Shown: in pieces, positions 1 through 7,547 of the stretch | Position numbering within the stretch: the first letter of the stretch is position 1 | Layout of the letters: each line of letters starts with the position of its first letter | Assembly (NCBI RefSeq): GCF_026342435.1 | Contig: NZ_JAPEMT010000001.1 | Location: 124,001 to 188,000, forward strand | DNA: 64,000 bases | From: Streptomyces sp. NBC_00237 | GTDB lineage: Bacteria; Actinomycetota; Actinomycetes; Streptomycetales; Streptomycetaceae | Direction of reading: 5' to 3' | Notes under the pieces: model-generated | Told to the model about the DNA's origin: nothing | Seen by the model: only the letters and a program-made list of their open reading frames with translations | Database searches by the model: none | Translations under genes and position numbers: made by a program

Positions 1-90
1 TGTGGTGACCTGGGACTTCCCGTGGATCGTCATCCCGTGCTGCAGGATGCGGGTCACAGTCAGCGATACGTCCTGCATGGTGCTGAGCAC
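1..90 (-). CDS. Long-chain fatty-acyl-CoA ligase, N-terminus only (runs off the window)
   Basis: Thirty codons of a minus-strand gene whose remainder lies left of the window. From the second methionine the peptide reads MQDVSLTVTRILQHG and continues to SQVTT, which I recognise as the N-terminus of Streptomyces AMP-forming fatty-acyl-CoA ligases; these activate fatty acids to acyl-CoA with ATP. I place the start at a GTG (position 90) because a GGGAGGA ribosome binding site lies six bases before it. The ATG twelve bases further in (position 78) has no such site. The catalytic part is not visible, so the family call rests on the N-terminal similarity alone. Confidence 0.6.
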   Translation of the reverse strand, partial: MLSTMQDVSLTVTRILQHGMTIHGKSQVTT

Positions 91-196
91 GGCGTCCTCC
101 CGGTGGGCGCGCGAAAAGGCACAAAGGGCACGGGGCAGCGAAATGTCGCCCGTGCGTGTGCGGCCGATTCTGCGCGCGTACCCAGCGGTATGTCAC

Positions 197-208
197 TACC
201 TGGAGGTA
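197..208. promoter_or_regulatory. Operator-like inverted repeat upstream of the acyl-CoA ligase
   Basis: TACCT-GG-AGGTA, a perfect 5-bp dyad with a 2-bp centre, lies between the end of the sigma factor gene and the start of the acyl-CoA ligase gene. Its position suits control of the ligase. The binding protein is unknown. Confidence 0.3.
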
Positions 209-257
209 ACCAAAAAGCAGGCAGAATCCGGGAGCCCGCTGTGGAGATCGTCGCCGG

Positions 258-857
258 TCAGCGCACTGGAGTCAGTTCGGGGTCCTCGCGGAGCTTGCCG
301 AGGGCGCGCGACACGGCGCTCTTGACGGTGCCGACGGAGACGCCGAGCACCTCGGCGGTCTGCACCTCGCTGAGGTCCTCGTAGTACCTGAGGACGACCA
401 TGGCGCGCTGGCGGTCGGGGAGCTTCATGATCGCGCGCCACATGGCGTCGTGCAGGACCTGCCGCTCGGCGGGGTCCGGGGCGGGCGCGACGGAGGACGT
501 GCTCGGCTCGGGCAGTTCCTCGCAGGCGAACTCGTCGACCTTGCGCTTGCGCCACTGGGAGGTGCGGGTGTTGACCAGCGCGCGGCGCACGTAGCCGTCC
601 AGGGCGCGGTGGTCCTCGATGCGCTCCCAGGCGACGTACGTCTTGGTCAGCGCGGTCTGCAGCAGGTCCTCGGCGTCGCTCGGGTTGGCCGTCAGCGAGC
701 GCGCGGTGCGCAGCAGGACGGGGCCCCGGGCCCGGACGTAGGAGGAGAACGACGGGTACCCCGTGAAGGCGGAGCGGCCGGGGTTCGCGGTGTGCCCGGC
801 GTGCCCGGTGGCAGCCTTGGATGCGCTGGTGCAGACAGGCGTGGTCATGTGTTCCAC
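258..857 (-). CDS. SigE-family RNA polymerase sigma factor (ECF type)
   Basis: About 199 residues, normal for the family. Region 2 runs from roughly residue 35 to 100 (LTANPSDAEDLLQTALTKTY), with the conserved acidic/Leu core that binds RNA polymerase and the -10 element. Region 4 is near residues 135-190, with the helix-turn-helix LSEVQTAEVLGVSVGTVKS that contacts the -35 element. No anti-sigma gene is adjacent; the downstream neighbour is an acyl-CoA ligase and the upstream one a DUF1906 protein. The start could be the GTG at 857 or the ATG at 848 (MTTPVCTSAS); neither has a strong ribosome binding site, so a leaderless start is possible. The stimulus it answers cannot be read from the sequence. 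Confidence 0.9.
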   Translation of the reverse strand: MEHMTTPVCTSASKAATGHAGHTANPGRSAFTGYPSFSSYVRARGPVLLRTARSLTANPSDAEDLLQTALTKTYVAWERIEDHRALDGYVRRALVNTRTSQWRKRKVDEFACEELPEPSTSSVAPAPDPAERQVLHDAMWRAIMKLPDRQRAMVVLRYYEDLSEVQTAEVLGVSVGTVKSAVSRALGKLREDPELTPVR

Positions 858-923
858 GCTAGAAGTGGCGGCGGCCCCGGGGATCGGCCCCAGGTCCCGA
901 AGGCATGTCCGCCTCAGGTTGTA

Positions 924-945
924 GGGGTGGGGCAGGCCCCACCTC
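924..945 (-). terminator. Possible terminator of the DUF1906 gene
   Basis: A short GC hairpin (GTGGGG-cagg-CCCCAC, extended by three weaker pairs) in the 240-bp gap after the DUF1906 gene. There is no T-tract. The rest of the gap (858-1097) shows nothing else. Confidence 0.3.
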
Positions 946-1097
946 CTGAAGGTGGAGGGGGGCCGGTCCGACCTCAGGGTCGGGACGCGTCCGGGGTGAG
1001 GGTCGGAGGGCGGGGTGAGCGAGTCGCTCCAGGGGGACTGCCGGGGAAACCCCCTGGCCGGGACGGGTGGGAGCCACTTGACCAGGACGGGGGCGGG

Positions 1098-1994
1098 TCA
1101 CTCCCAGGTGCGGGCGACCAGGGCGTCGATCCGGTTGCGGTCGATGTTCAGGCGGTGCCCGCCGTGGGTCTCCTTGACGTTGCCCGCGTACTGGTGGACG
1201 CGGCGGTGCGGCATCCAGGCCCGGGGGTGCAGCGCCGGCTCCCCGGTCACCGACGGCTTCTTGCCCCAGCGGGCGAACCACACCACGGTGGGCAGGTCCT
1301 TGACCTTCGCCCGGCGGGCCCGTTCCAGGTGCACGACGCCGGAGTCGGCACTGCTGTAGTAGCCGGGGATGTAGCGGTGGCGGCGCAGCTCGCGGTTCCA
1401 GGCGCGGACGAAGTCCAGGGTGCGGGCGGCGCAGGCGCGGTTGCCCACGTCGTACGACTCCATGTCGAGGTAGAGGGTGCTGCCGGGGATCAGGCCGTGC
1501 CAGCGGGCGCGCGTCACCGCGTCCCGGGCCTCGGCCGCACCCTGCCGCCAGGAGTCGCGGCCGATCGCGTAACGCCGCTTGTGCTTGACGGTGACGCACG
1601 GGGACTGGGAGCCGACGTACACCGGGAGCAGGAACCAGCCCATCCGGTCCACCGACTTGATCCACTGCTTGTTGAGGTTCGTCTGGCGCGGACAGCCGCG
1701 GGCCCGGCCGCCGAAGTAGATGCCGACGGCGCGGTACGGGGAGGACCGCCAGGCCCGCATCGTCGCGACGGACGGGGCCTCGCACGTGTCGAAGGCCCAG
1801 CCGTTGAAGTGCACGGGCCGCCCGGAGTACGGCTTGGCCTCAGCGGACCGAGCCTCTCCCTCTCCGGGATGTGCCGCCGCCCCCGGCGTGGGCAGCGCGA
1901 GCAGGGCGGCGAACGCGAGGGCGAGCGCCACGCCTCTGCCGGACGACCATTTTCGTACGTACGATACGTACGTTGAGCCAGCAAATCGGTACAT
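1098..1994 (-). CDS. Secreted DUF1906 (glycoside-hydrolase-like) protein
   Basis: 298 residues. A signal peptide spans about residues 1-42: basic stretch RKWSSGRG, then the hydrophobic run ALALAFAALLALPTPGAAA with an AAA-type cleavage site. The mature part carries the DUF1906 features: an N-terminal FNGWAFDTCEAPS, IYFGGRARGC, a central STLYLDMESYDV with the acidic pair typical of this TIM-barrel fold, and YIPGYYSS. Four cysteines could form exported disulfides. The family resembles glycoside hydrolase family 25 lysozymes and includes Mycobacterium tuberculosis Rv2525c; activity is unproven in most members. The ATG at 1994 has no clear ribosome binding site and abuts a perfect palindrome. The first codons contain a repeated CGTACGTA sequence. 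The preceding gene on the strand ends only about 50 bp upstream. Confidence 0.8.
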   Translation of the reverse strand: MYRFAGSTYVSYVRKWSSGRGVALALAFAALLALPTPGAAAHPGEGEARSAEAKPYSGRPVHFNGWAFDTCEAPSVATMRAWRSSPYRAVGIYFGGRARGCPRQTNLNKQWIKSVDRMGWFLLPVYVGSQSPCVTVKHKRRYAIGRDSWRQGAAEARDAVTRARWHGLIPGSTLYLDMESYDVGNRACAARTLDFVRAWNRELRRHRYIPGYYSSADSGVVHLERARRAKVKDLPTVVWFARWGKKPSVTGEPALHPRAWMPHRRVHQYAGNVKETHGGHRLNIDRNRIDALVARTWE

Positions 1995-2010
1995 ACCGTT
2001 AGCTAACGGT
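1995..2010. promoter_or_regulatory. Perfect 16-bp palindrome directly before the DUF1906 start
   Basis: ACCGTTAGCTAACGGT has perfect twofold symmetry and no loop, so it looks like an operator rather than a terminator. It touches the ATG of the DUF1906 gene and occupies the place where a ribosome binding site would be. A TetR-type dimer is a plausible but unproven binder. Confidence 0.45.
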
Positions 2011-2047
2011 CATTCAGTGGCCGAGTCCACGACGCACGCCGGGCCGG

Positions 2048-3214
2048 TCAGGAATCCGCGCCCAGGATCAACCCGGATGTGGGAACCCCGGTGCCCGCCG
2101 TGACCAGCGTCCGCGCCGCCCCCGCCACCTGGTTCACCGAGGTGCCACGCACCTGCCGGACCGCCTCCGCGATGCCGTTCATGCCGTGCAGGTACGCCTC
2201 GCCGAGCTGCCCCCCGTGCGTGTTCAGCGGCAGGGCGTCCGCCGCCACGAAGTCGGCCGCCTCCCCTGCCTTGCAGAACCCGAACTCCTCCAGCTGCATC
2301 AGCACGAACGGCGTGAAGTGGTCGTACAGGATCCCCACGTCGATGTCCGACGGCGCGAGCCCGGACGTCCGCCACAACTGCCGTGCCACCACGTCCATTT
2401 CCGGCAGCCCGGTCAGGTCGTCCCGGTAGAAGCTGGTCATCGCCTCCTGCGAGCGCCCCGCCCCCTGTGCGGCGGCCACGATCACGGCGGGCGGCTGCGC
2501 GAGGTCACGGGCCCGTTCGGCGCTGGTCACCACGATCGCCTGCCCGCCGTCGGTCTCCTGGCAGCAGTCCAGCAGCCGCAGGGGCTCCACGATCCACCGC
2601 GAGGCCGCGTGATCGGCGAGCGTGATCGGCTTGCCGTAGAAGTACGCGGCCGGATTGCGCGCCGCATGCCTCCGGTCGACCACCGCGACCTGCCCGAACG
2701 CCTCCGGGGTGAGCCCGTACGCGTGAAGGTAGCGCTGCGCCGCCATCGCCACCCAGGACGCCGGGGTCAGCAGGCCGAACGGCAGCGCCCACCCCATCGC
2801 CGCCCCCTCCGCCGACGGCTCCCTGCGCTGCACCCCGGACCCGAACCTGCGCCCCGACCGTTCGTTGAACGCCCGGTAGCAGACCACGACTTCGGCCACC
2901 CCCGCCGCCACCGCCAGCGCCGCCTGCTGCACGGTCGCGCACGCCGCGCCGCCCCCGTAGTGGATGCGGGAGAAGAACGACAGCTCGCCGATCCCCGCCG
3001 CCTGCGCGACGGTGATCTCCGGGCTGGTGTCCATCGTGAAGGTGACGAGACCGTCGACGTCGGCGGGCGTCAGCCCGGCGTCGTCCAGCGCCGCGTGCAC
3101 CGCCTCGACGGCCAGCTTCAGTTCGCTGCGCCCGGAGTCCTTGGAGAACTCGGTCGCCCCTATCCCCACGATCGCGGCCTTCCCGCCCAGCTCGTCCGCC
3201 CTGCGGATACTCAT
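2048..3214 (-). CDS. Thiolase-fold lipid-transfer protein, Ltp2-like (steroid side-chain retro-aldolase)
   Basis: 388 residues, matching Ltp2 of M. tuberculosis (about 386). The thiolase fold shows in AAIVGIGATEFSKDSGRS at the N-terminus, HYGGGAACATVQQAALAVA around residue 100, and the C-terminal GGQLGEAYLHGMNGIAEAV. It is the last gene of a five-gene operon; its ATG overlaps the stop of the MaoC gene (ATGA), with GGAGGAG upstream. In the igr pathway, Ltp2 pairs with the DUF35 domain of ChsH2 to cleave the 17-hydroxy-C3 side chain, releasing propionyl-CoA and a 17-keto steroid. The same gene order here supports that role, but substrate is inferred. A related thiolase acting on another branched acyl-CoA is the alternative. 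Confidence 0.75.
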   Translation of the reverse strand: MSIRRADELGGKAAIVGIGATEFSKDSGRSELKLAVEAVHAALDDAGLTPADVDGLVTFTMDTSPEITVAQAAGIGELSFFSRIHYGGGAACATVQQAALAVAAGVAEVVVCYRAFNERSGRRFGSGVQRREPSAEGAAMGWALPFGLLTPASWVAMAAQRYLHAYGLTPEAFGQVAVVDRRHAARNPAAYFYGKPITLADHAASRWIVEPLRLLDCCQETDGGQAIVVTSAERARDLAQPPAVIVAAAQGAGRSQEAMTSFYRDDLTGLPEMDVVARQLWRTSGLAPSDIDVGILYDHFTPFVLMQLEEFGFCKAGEAADFVAADALPLNTHGGQLGEAYLHGMNGIAEAVRQVRGTSVNQVAGAARTLVTAGTGVPTSGLILGADS

Positions 3215-3642
3215 GCGAGCTCCTCCCCTGCGGCACCGAACGCCACGGTGACCGTGCCGGCGACGTGACGGCCGATGCCGTTCGCGCCGACGATCCCGAT
3301 CTCGGCGACGCCCTCCGACTCGTCGACTTCGGTGACGGTCCCGCGCAACACCAGCGTGTCGCCCGGGTAGTTGGGCGCACCCAGCCGAATCTTCACCGCC
3401 CGCAGCCGCGTCCCGGGGCCGAGGCTGTCGGTCACGTACCGTCCGACCAGGCCGTTCGTCGTCAGGATGTTCATGAAGATGTCCGGGGACCCCTTCTCCC
3501 GCGCGGCCTCGGCGTCGTGGTGCACGTCCTGGTAGTCGCGGGAGGCCACCGCCCCGGCGACGATCAGCGTCCGCGTCACCGCGATCTCCAGCGGCGCCAG
3601 CTCCTCACCGGCCCGCAACCCCCGCACCCCTCCGGAACTCAT
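3211..3642 (-). CDS. MaoC-like hydratase small subunit, ChsH1-like
   Basis: 143 residues with a single hot-dog fold. The motif RDYQDVHHDAEAAREKGSPD supplies the Asp and His of the MaoC hydratase site, followed by FMNILTTNGLVGRYVTD and the C-terminal strand pattern. The start is the ATG at 3642, which overlaps the stop of the preceding gene (ATGA) and has GAGGTGGAGG before it. In mycobacteria ChsH1 pairs with the N-terminal MaoC domain of ChsH2 to hydrate the C17 propenoyl-CoA side chain. Here it sits between a ChsE1-like dehydrogenase and the Ltp2-like gene, as expected for such a complex. Confidence 0.75.
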   Translation of the reverse strand: MSSGGVRGLRAGEELAPLEIAVTRTLIVAGAVASRDYQDVHHDAEAAREKGSPDIFMNILTTNGLVGRYVTDSLGPGTRLRAVKIRLGAPNYPGDTLVLRGTVTEVDESEGVAEIGIVGANGIGRHVAGTVTVAFGAAGEELA

Positions 3643-4730
3643 CCCTCCACCTCTTCCTCTTCCTCCACGAGAAGCCGTCCGAGCTCTTCCAGCGCCTGAC
3701 CCCCACCGCCCAGGTACGCGTCGATCTGCCGCCCCCAGAGGAAGTGCCGGTGTACGGGGTGCTCCAGGTCGGCGCCCATCCCGCCGTGCAGGTGCTGGCC
3801 CGCGTGCACCACGCGCCGCCCCGCCTCGGACGCCCACCAGGCCGCCGTCAGGGCGTGCGTCGCGTGGGGCAGGCCCTGGTCGTACCGCCAAGCCGCCTCG
3901 TACGCGGTGACCCGGATCGCCTCGGTGTCCATGTGCGCGTCGGCGGCCCGCAGCTGGACAGCCTGCTTCGTGGACAGCGGACGCCCGAACTGCTCCCGCT
4001 GCGAGGTGTACTCCACGGCCCGGGCCACCGTCCCCGCACAGACCCCCGCCTGCAACCCCGCGAAGGCGATCACCGTCGCCCGCCGCACGCTCCCGTACGC
4101 CTGAGGCCCCGGCCCTCCCAGCCGCTCCGCCCGCGCCCCGTCGAGCGTGAGCCGCCCCGCCGACCAGGGCGCGGTGGTCTCCACCGGCTCGGCCCCGACC
4201 CCCTCCTCCTGGGTCCGTACGAGCCACAGCCCCCGGTCCGCGTCCGGCACCAGCACATGGGTGGCGTCCCGCAGCCACGGCACCACCGGCACCACCCCGG
4301 TCAGCGCACAGGAGTACGAGCCGTCGCTGCTCTCCGCACCGCCGCTCACCCGAACGTGTCCGGGCCCGTTGGCTGAAAACGCACCTACGGCTACGAGGGA
4401 CCCGTTTCGCAGACCAGGACCCATCGTTTCCTGCTGTTTTCGCGTCCCGAAAGCACCCAGGGCGAGCAAACCCGCGACTCCCGTGGCCGCGAACGGAACC
4501 TGTGCGGTGGTCCGTCCCTGCTCCTCCAGCAGCAGGACGAGTCCCAGCAGCCCCACTTCCTCCACCGCTTCCAGCAGTCCGGCCTCGCCCAGCCGCTTCC
4601 ACAGCTCGGCATCGGTGCCCGACCCGGCCGCGCTCAGCCGCTCGTGCGTGGACAGGTCGCCGAAGATCCGCGCCGCCAGGTCCCGCGCCTCCTGCTGCAC
4701 CTCGGTCGGAGTGAAATCCATCCCGCTCAC
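3639..4730 (-). CDS. Acyl-CoA dehydrogenase subunit, ChsE1/FadE28-like
   Basis: 363 residues. The acyl-CoA dehydrogenase fold is seen in DFTPTEVQQEARDLAARIF (N-terminal helices), LGLVLLLEEQGRTTAQVPFAATG, and the C-terminal helices with REQFGRPLSTKQAVQLRAAD and HLHGGMGADLEHPVHRHF. The middle beta domain is short and divergent, typical of the smaller subunit of heteromeric steroid acyl-CoA dehydrogenases (FadE28-FadE29, alpha2beta2). The larger partner is encoded two genes upstream. GTG 4730 overlaps the previous stop (GTGA); an in-frame ATG at 4721, better spaced from GAGGGG, is an alternative start. The C-terminus ends in an acidic run, VEEEEEVEG. Confidence 0.75.
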   Translation of the reverse strand: MSGMDFTPTEVQQEARDLAARIFGDLSTHERLSAAGSGTDAELWKRLGEAGLLEAVEEVGLLGLVLLLEEQGRTTAQVPFAATGVAGLLALGAFGTRKQQETMGPGLRNGSLVAVGAFSANGPGHVRVSGGAESSDGSYSCALTGVVPVVPWLRDATHVLVPDADRGLWLVRTQEEGVGAEPVETTAPWSAGRLTLDGARAERLGGPGPQAYGSVRRATVIAFAGLQAGVCAGTVARAVEYTSQREQFGRPLSTKQAVQLRAADAHMDTEAIRVTAYEAAWRYDQGLPHATHALTAAWWASEAGRRVVHAGQHLHGGMGADLEHPVHRHFLWGRQIDAYLGGGGQALEELGRLLVEEEEEVEG

Positions 4731-5821
4731 CCCTCACCCTCGGCTGTCCCGACGCCCTTGTCTCCTTCGATGCCCTCGACGCCCTCAACGCCCTCCACGA
4801 CGCGGAACACCGGCAGCTCCAACTCCTCGTCGCAGCGCTGGAACTCCGCCCGGACCCGCATCCCGATCCGCACCCGTTCGGCAGGCACCCCGACCACGTT
4901 GCTGATCATCCGCACGCCCTCGGCCAGCTCGATCAGCCCGACCGCGTACGGCGGATCGAAGGCCGGGAACGCCGGGTGGTGCATCACCACGTACGAGAAG
5001 ACCGTGCCCTCGCCGCTCGCCTCGACGGTGTCCCACCGGGCCGACCCGCACCCATTGCATCCGGGCAGCCACGGGAAGCGGAGCAGTGCGCACGCCGCAC
5101 AGCGCTGGATCAGCAGCCGGTGAGCGGAAACCCCCTCCCAGAAACCGGCGTTGTCGCGGTTGATCACGGGCCGTGGCCGCAGCGCGGCAGGAGTGCTCTC
5201 CTGGGACGCCGCGTTCTCCTGGGACGCCGTGTTCTCCTGCTCGGCCGCTCCCTGTTGAGTTTTCCTCGCAGCCGGGCCGGTCCGCCTCCGCGCCGGGGCG
5301 TACTTGAGGATGCGGAAGCGGTGCGTGCCCGCCAGCTCCCCGTCGCCGTAGACGTCCATCCGGGTCGTGACGAAGTACCCGGTGCCCAGCTTGGTCGTCT
5401 TGCGGTCGGACACCGACTCGATCACCGCGTCGAAGGTGATCCGGTCCCCGGGCCGCAAGTCCCGCACGTACTCCTGCTCGCAGTCGGTGGCCACCACCGA
5501 CGTACACCCGGCGCCGTCGAGCAGCGCGAACAGGCCCTCGTACGCCGACGATCGATCCGTGTGCCCGGACAACCCGCCCATCGTCCAGGCTTGAAGCATC
5601 GTCGGCGGAGCTATCGCGTCCGGCCCCACATATGCCGGACTGGTGTCTCCCATCGCTTCGCACCAATGCCTGATCATCGGCTCGTTGACCAGGTCCTTGC
5701 CCACTGCCGAGGTGGCCGCCGCCTGCCCCTCGTACTTCTTCAAACGGGCGTGGAATCCGTCGAGTTCCCCACCGTCGTCACTTTCTGCGACGAATTTCAG
5801 CTTCTCCGGACTCTCCGTCAC
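4727..5821 (-). CDS. MaoC-DUF35 fusion, ChsH2-like hydratase/aldolase partner
   Basis: 364 residues in two domains. Residues about 10-165 form a MaoC/FAS1-type hot-dog domain (VNEPMIRHWCEAMGDTSPAY). A linker of about 45 residues is rich in Gln, Asn, Ser and Ala and contains the imperfect repeat ENTASQENAASQEST. Residues about 215-340 are a DUF35 OB-fold with a zinc ribbon (RCAACALLRFPWLPGCNGCG). This architecture is that of ChsH2 (Rv3542c), whose MaoC domain pairs with ChsH1 and whose DUF35 domain pairs with Ltp2. GTG 5821 overlaps the preceding stop (GTGA), with GAGGA upstream. The long low-complexity linker, encoded by 18-bp repeats, is unusual. Confidence 0.8.
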   Translation of the reverse strand: MTESPEKLKFVAESDDGGELDGFHARLKKYEGQAAATSAVGKDLVNEPMIRHWCEAMGDTSPAYVGPDAIAPPTMLQAWTMGGLSGHTDRSSAYEGLFALLDGAGCTSVVATDCEQEYVRDLRPGDRITFDAVIESVSDRKTTKLGTGYFVTTRMDVYGDGELAGTHRFRILKYAPARRRTGPAARKTQQGAAEQENTASQENAASQESTPAALRPRPVINRDNAGFWEGVSAHRLLIQRCAACALLRFPWLPGCNGCGSARWDTVEASGEGTVFSYVVMHHPAFPAFDPPYAVGLIELAEGVRMISNVVGVPAERVRIGMRVRAEFQRCDEELELPVFRVVEGVEGVEGIEGDKGVGTAEGEG

Positions 5822-7053
5822 CGCTTCGTCCTCCGCATCCCGAGCCGCATGGTCGCCACGATCTCCCGCTGCACCTCGCTCACCCCGCCGCCGAAGGTGT
5901 TGATCTGGGCGGCCCTGTTCATCCGCTCCAACTCGCCCTCCCCGAAGACCCCCGGCGACCCGGCCCGCACCAGCCCCGCGTCCCCCACCACTTCCTGGCA
6001 GAGCTGATAGACGGCGACCGCGCTCTCGGTCCCCACGAACTTCACGCCGCTGGCGTCCCCGGGCGCCAGCGTTCCCGCCCCCACCTCCCCGACCAGCCGC
6101 CAGTTCAGCAGCCGCACCATCGCCAGCCGGGCATGCGCCTCGGCCAGACGGGCCCGCACCCAGGGCCTCTCACCTGGCCTTTCGCCGGTGTCGGGGTCGA
6201 TGCGCCGGGCATGTTCCAGCGCCTGGGCGAAGGTCTCCTCGGCCTGCATGCCGATGGCCGCGAGGGCGACGCGTTCGTGGTTGAGCTGGTTGGTGATCAG
6301 CCCCCACCCCTCGTTCTCGTCCCCGACGAGATTCCCGGCGGGGACCCGGATCCCGTCGTAGTACGTGGCGGTGGTCGTCAGCCCCCCGACCGTCTCGATC
6401 GGCGTCCACGAGAAGCCGGGCGCGTCCGTCGGCACCAGGACGATCGATATCCCCCGGTGTTTGGGGGCTTCGGGGTCGGTGCGGCAGGCGAGCCAGATCC
6501 AGTCCGCGTTCTGGGCATTGCTGGTGAAGACCTTCTGCCCGTCGATCACCCAGTCCGCCCCACCCACCCCACCCGCGTCACCCGCTCTACCCACCCCACC
6601 CGCATCACCCGCTCTACCCACCCCACCCGCTCCACCCGCCGACCGCACCGCACGGGTGCGCAGCGCCGCCAGATCGGTACCGGCCTCCGGTTCGCTGTAC
6701 CCGATGGCGAAGACGAGCTCGCCCCGCAGGATCCGCGGCAGGAAGAACCCCCGCTGGGCCTCGGTCCCGTACTTCATCAGCGTCGGCCCGACCGTGTTGA
6801 GCGTGACCATCGACACCGGCGCGCCCGCCCGGTACGCCTCGTCGAAGAAGACGAACTGCTCGTCGGGGCCGCGCCCCTGGCCCCCGTATTCCTTCGGCCA
6901 GCCGAGCCCGAGCATCCCGTCGGCGCCGATCCGCCGCAGCAGCGCGCGCTGCCCGGCCGCCTCCGTCGGCGGCCCGTCCGGCATCAGTTCACGGAAGTAC
7001 GAGCGGAGTTCGGCGCGCAGTCGCTGCTGGCGCTCGGTCGGTGCGAGGTGCAC
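5818..7053 (-). CDS. Acyl-CoA dehydrogenase subunit, ChsE2/FadE29-like
   Basis: 411 residues; first gene of the operon. Family motifs: GWPKEYGGQGRGPDEQFVFF, FAIGYSEPEAGTDLAALRTR (FAD and substrate strand), WVIDGQKVFTSNA, and a C-terminal FGGGVSEVQREIVATMRLG. It is the larger, FAD-binding type subunit, expected to pair with the FadE28-like protein of the same operon. Between residues about 167 and 190 it has an extra Gly/Ala/Arg segment (GGVGRAGDA repeated), encoded by a 27-bp tandem repeat and absent from typical relatives. It sits where a surface loop of the beta domain is expected. The start is GTG 7053 with GGAGG nine bases before it. An inverted repeat about 45 bp upstream probably controls the operon. 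Confidence 0.8.
   Translation of the reverse strand: MHLAPTERQQRLRAELRSYFRELMPDGPPTEAAGQRALLRRIGADGMLGLGWPKEYGGQGRGPDEQFVFFDEAYRAGAPVSMVTLNTVGPTLMKYGTEAQRGFFLPRILRGELVFAIGYSEPEAGTDLAALRTRAVRSAGGAGGVGRAGDAGGVGRAGDAGGVGGADWVIDGQKVFTSNAQNADWIWLACRTDPEAPKHRGISIVLVPTDAPGFSWTPIETVGGLTTTATYYDGIRVPAGNLVGDENEGWGLITNQLNHERVALAAIGMQAEETFAQALEHARRIDPDTGERPGERPWVRARLAEAHARLAMVRLLNWRLVGEVGAGTLAPGDASGVKFVGTESAVAVYQLCQEVVGDAGLVRAGSPGVFGEGELERMNRAAQINTFGGGVSEVQREIVATMRLGMRRTKR
6563..6639. repeat. 27-bp tandem repeat inside the ChsE2-like gene
   Basis: Two near-identical 27-bp units (6563-6589 and 6590-6616, one base apart) and a partial third. The unit length is a multiple of three, so the repeat keeps the reading frame and adds nine-residue blocks. 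Confidence 0.85.
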
Positions 7054-7098
7054 GGCGATGGCCTCCGGCGAAGTGGTCCGGACGTACGCGAAAGGATT

Positions 7099-7115
7099 TC
7101 TGACTGTCCGTCAGA
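7099..7115. promoter_or_regulatory. Operator candidate upstream of the steroid-like operon
   Basis: TCTGAC-TGTCC-GTCAGA: perfect 6-bp arms with a 5-bp centre, about 45 bp before the first gene of the five-gene operon. The size and symmetry are typical of TetR-family operators, which commonly control acyl-CoA catabolic operons in actinobacteria. No regulator gene lies next to it. Confidence 0.5.
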
Positions 7116-7235
7116 TCCAGTCGTCGTGTCAAGGTCACCGACCACACGCACACATGCCTGTGCGGCGGCGCCGAAGCACCGCCGCACAGGCAGTCGTTCA
7201 CCCCGCAGCACAGACCCCCATCAGGCCGCGCTGTA

Positions 7236-7547
7236 CTACCAAAGCTCGGTGAAGTTCACCGCGACGTTCTCGTTGCCCTGCTGGATGGCGGTGTCGTCCG
7301 AGCCGTTCACGCTGGCGGTGTTGTTCTGGTTCGAAGCACCGGCACCCGTCGCCACCTGCTGCGTGGTGGTGGAGTTGCCGTTGTTCGTGCCGCCTACGCC
7401 GGTGCCGTTCTGCGTGGCAACGGTCGCGTTCGATCCGTCGTCCGCGAAGGAACCGTTGTCGGCGGTGGCAACACCCGTGAAGAGGGCGGCCGCGAGGGGC
7501 AGGGCGGCGACAGCGGCGATGACGCGGGCGGTACGGATACGTGCCAT
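7236..7547 (-). CDS. Small secreted Asn/Thr/Gln-rich protein, function unknown
   Basis: 103 residues. The signal peptide is about residues 1-30 (RIRTARVIAAVAALPLAAALF, cut near ATA-DNG). The mature part of about 73 residues is rich in Asn, Thr, Ser, Gly and Gln, lacks cysteine, and ends QQGNENVAVNFTELW. The QxGxxNxA spacing recalls one curlin-type repeat, hinting at a beta-rich or amyloid-like surface protein, but one copy is weak evidence. GGAGGAATTGAC before the ATG is a strong ribosome binding site, so it is a real gene. It is divergent from the Prim-Pol gene. Base use is less GC-rich than neighbours because of the Asn codons. Confidence 0.75.
   Translation of the reverse strand: MARIRTARVIAAVAALPLAAALFTGVATADNGSFADDGSNATVATQNGTGVGGTNNGNSTTTQQVATGAGASNQNNTASVNGSDDTAIQQGNENVAVNFTELW

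Noticed and set aside
33..78. ATG 78 as start of the acyl-CoA ligase
   Set aside because: The GTG at 90 has a ribosome binding site at correct spacing and the ATG does not.
450..1976. Long + strand open frame of 508 codons
   Set aside because: It runs antisense across the end of the sigma gene and the DUF1906 gene, has no family features and is Gly/Arg/Pro-rich, as expected for a shadow frame in GC-rich DNA.
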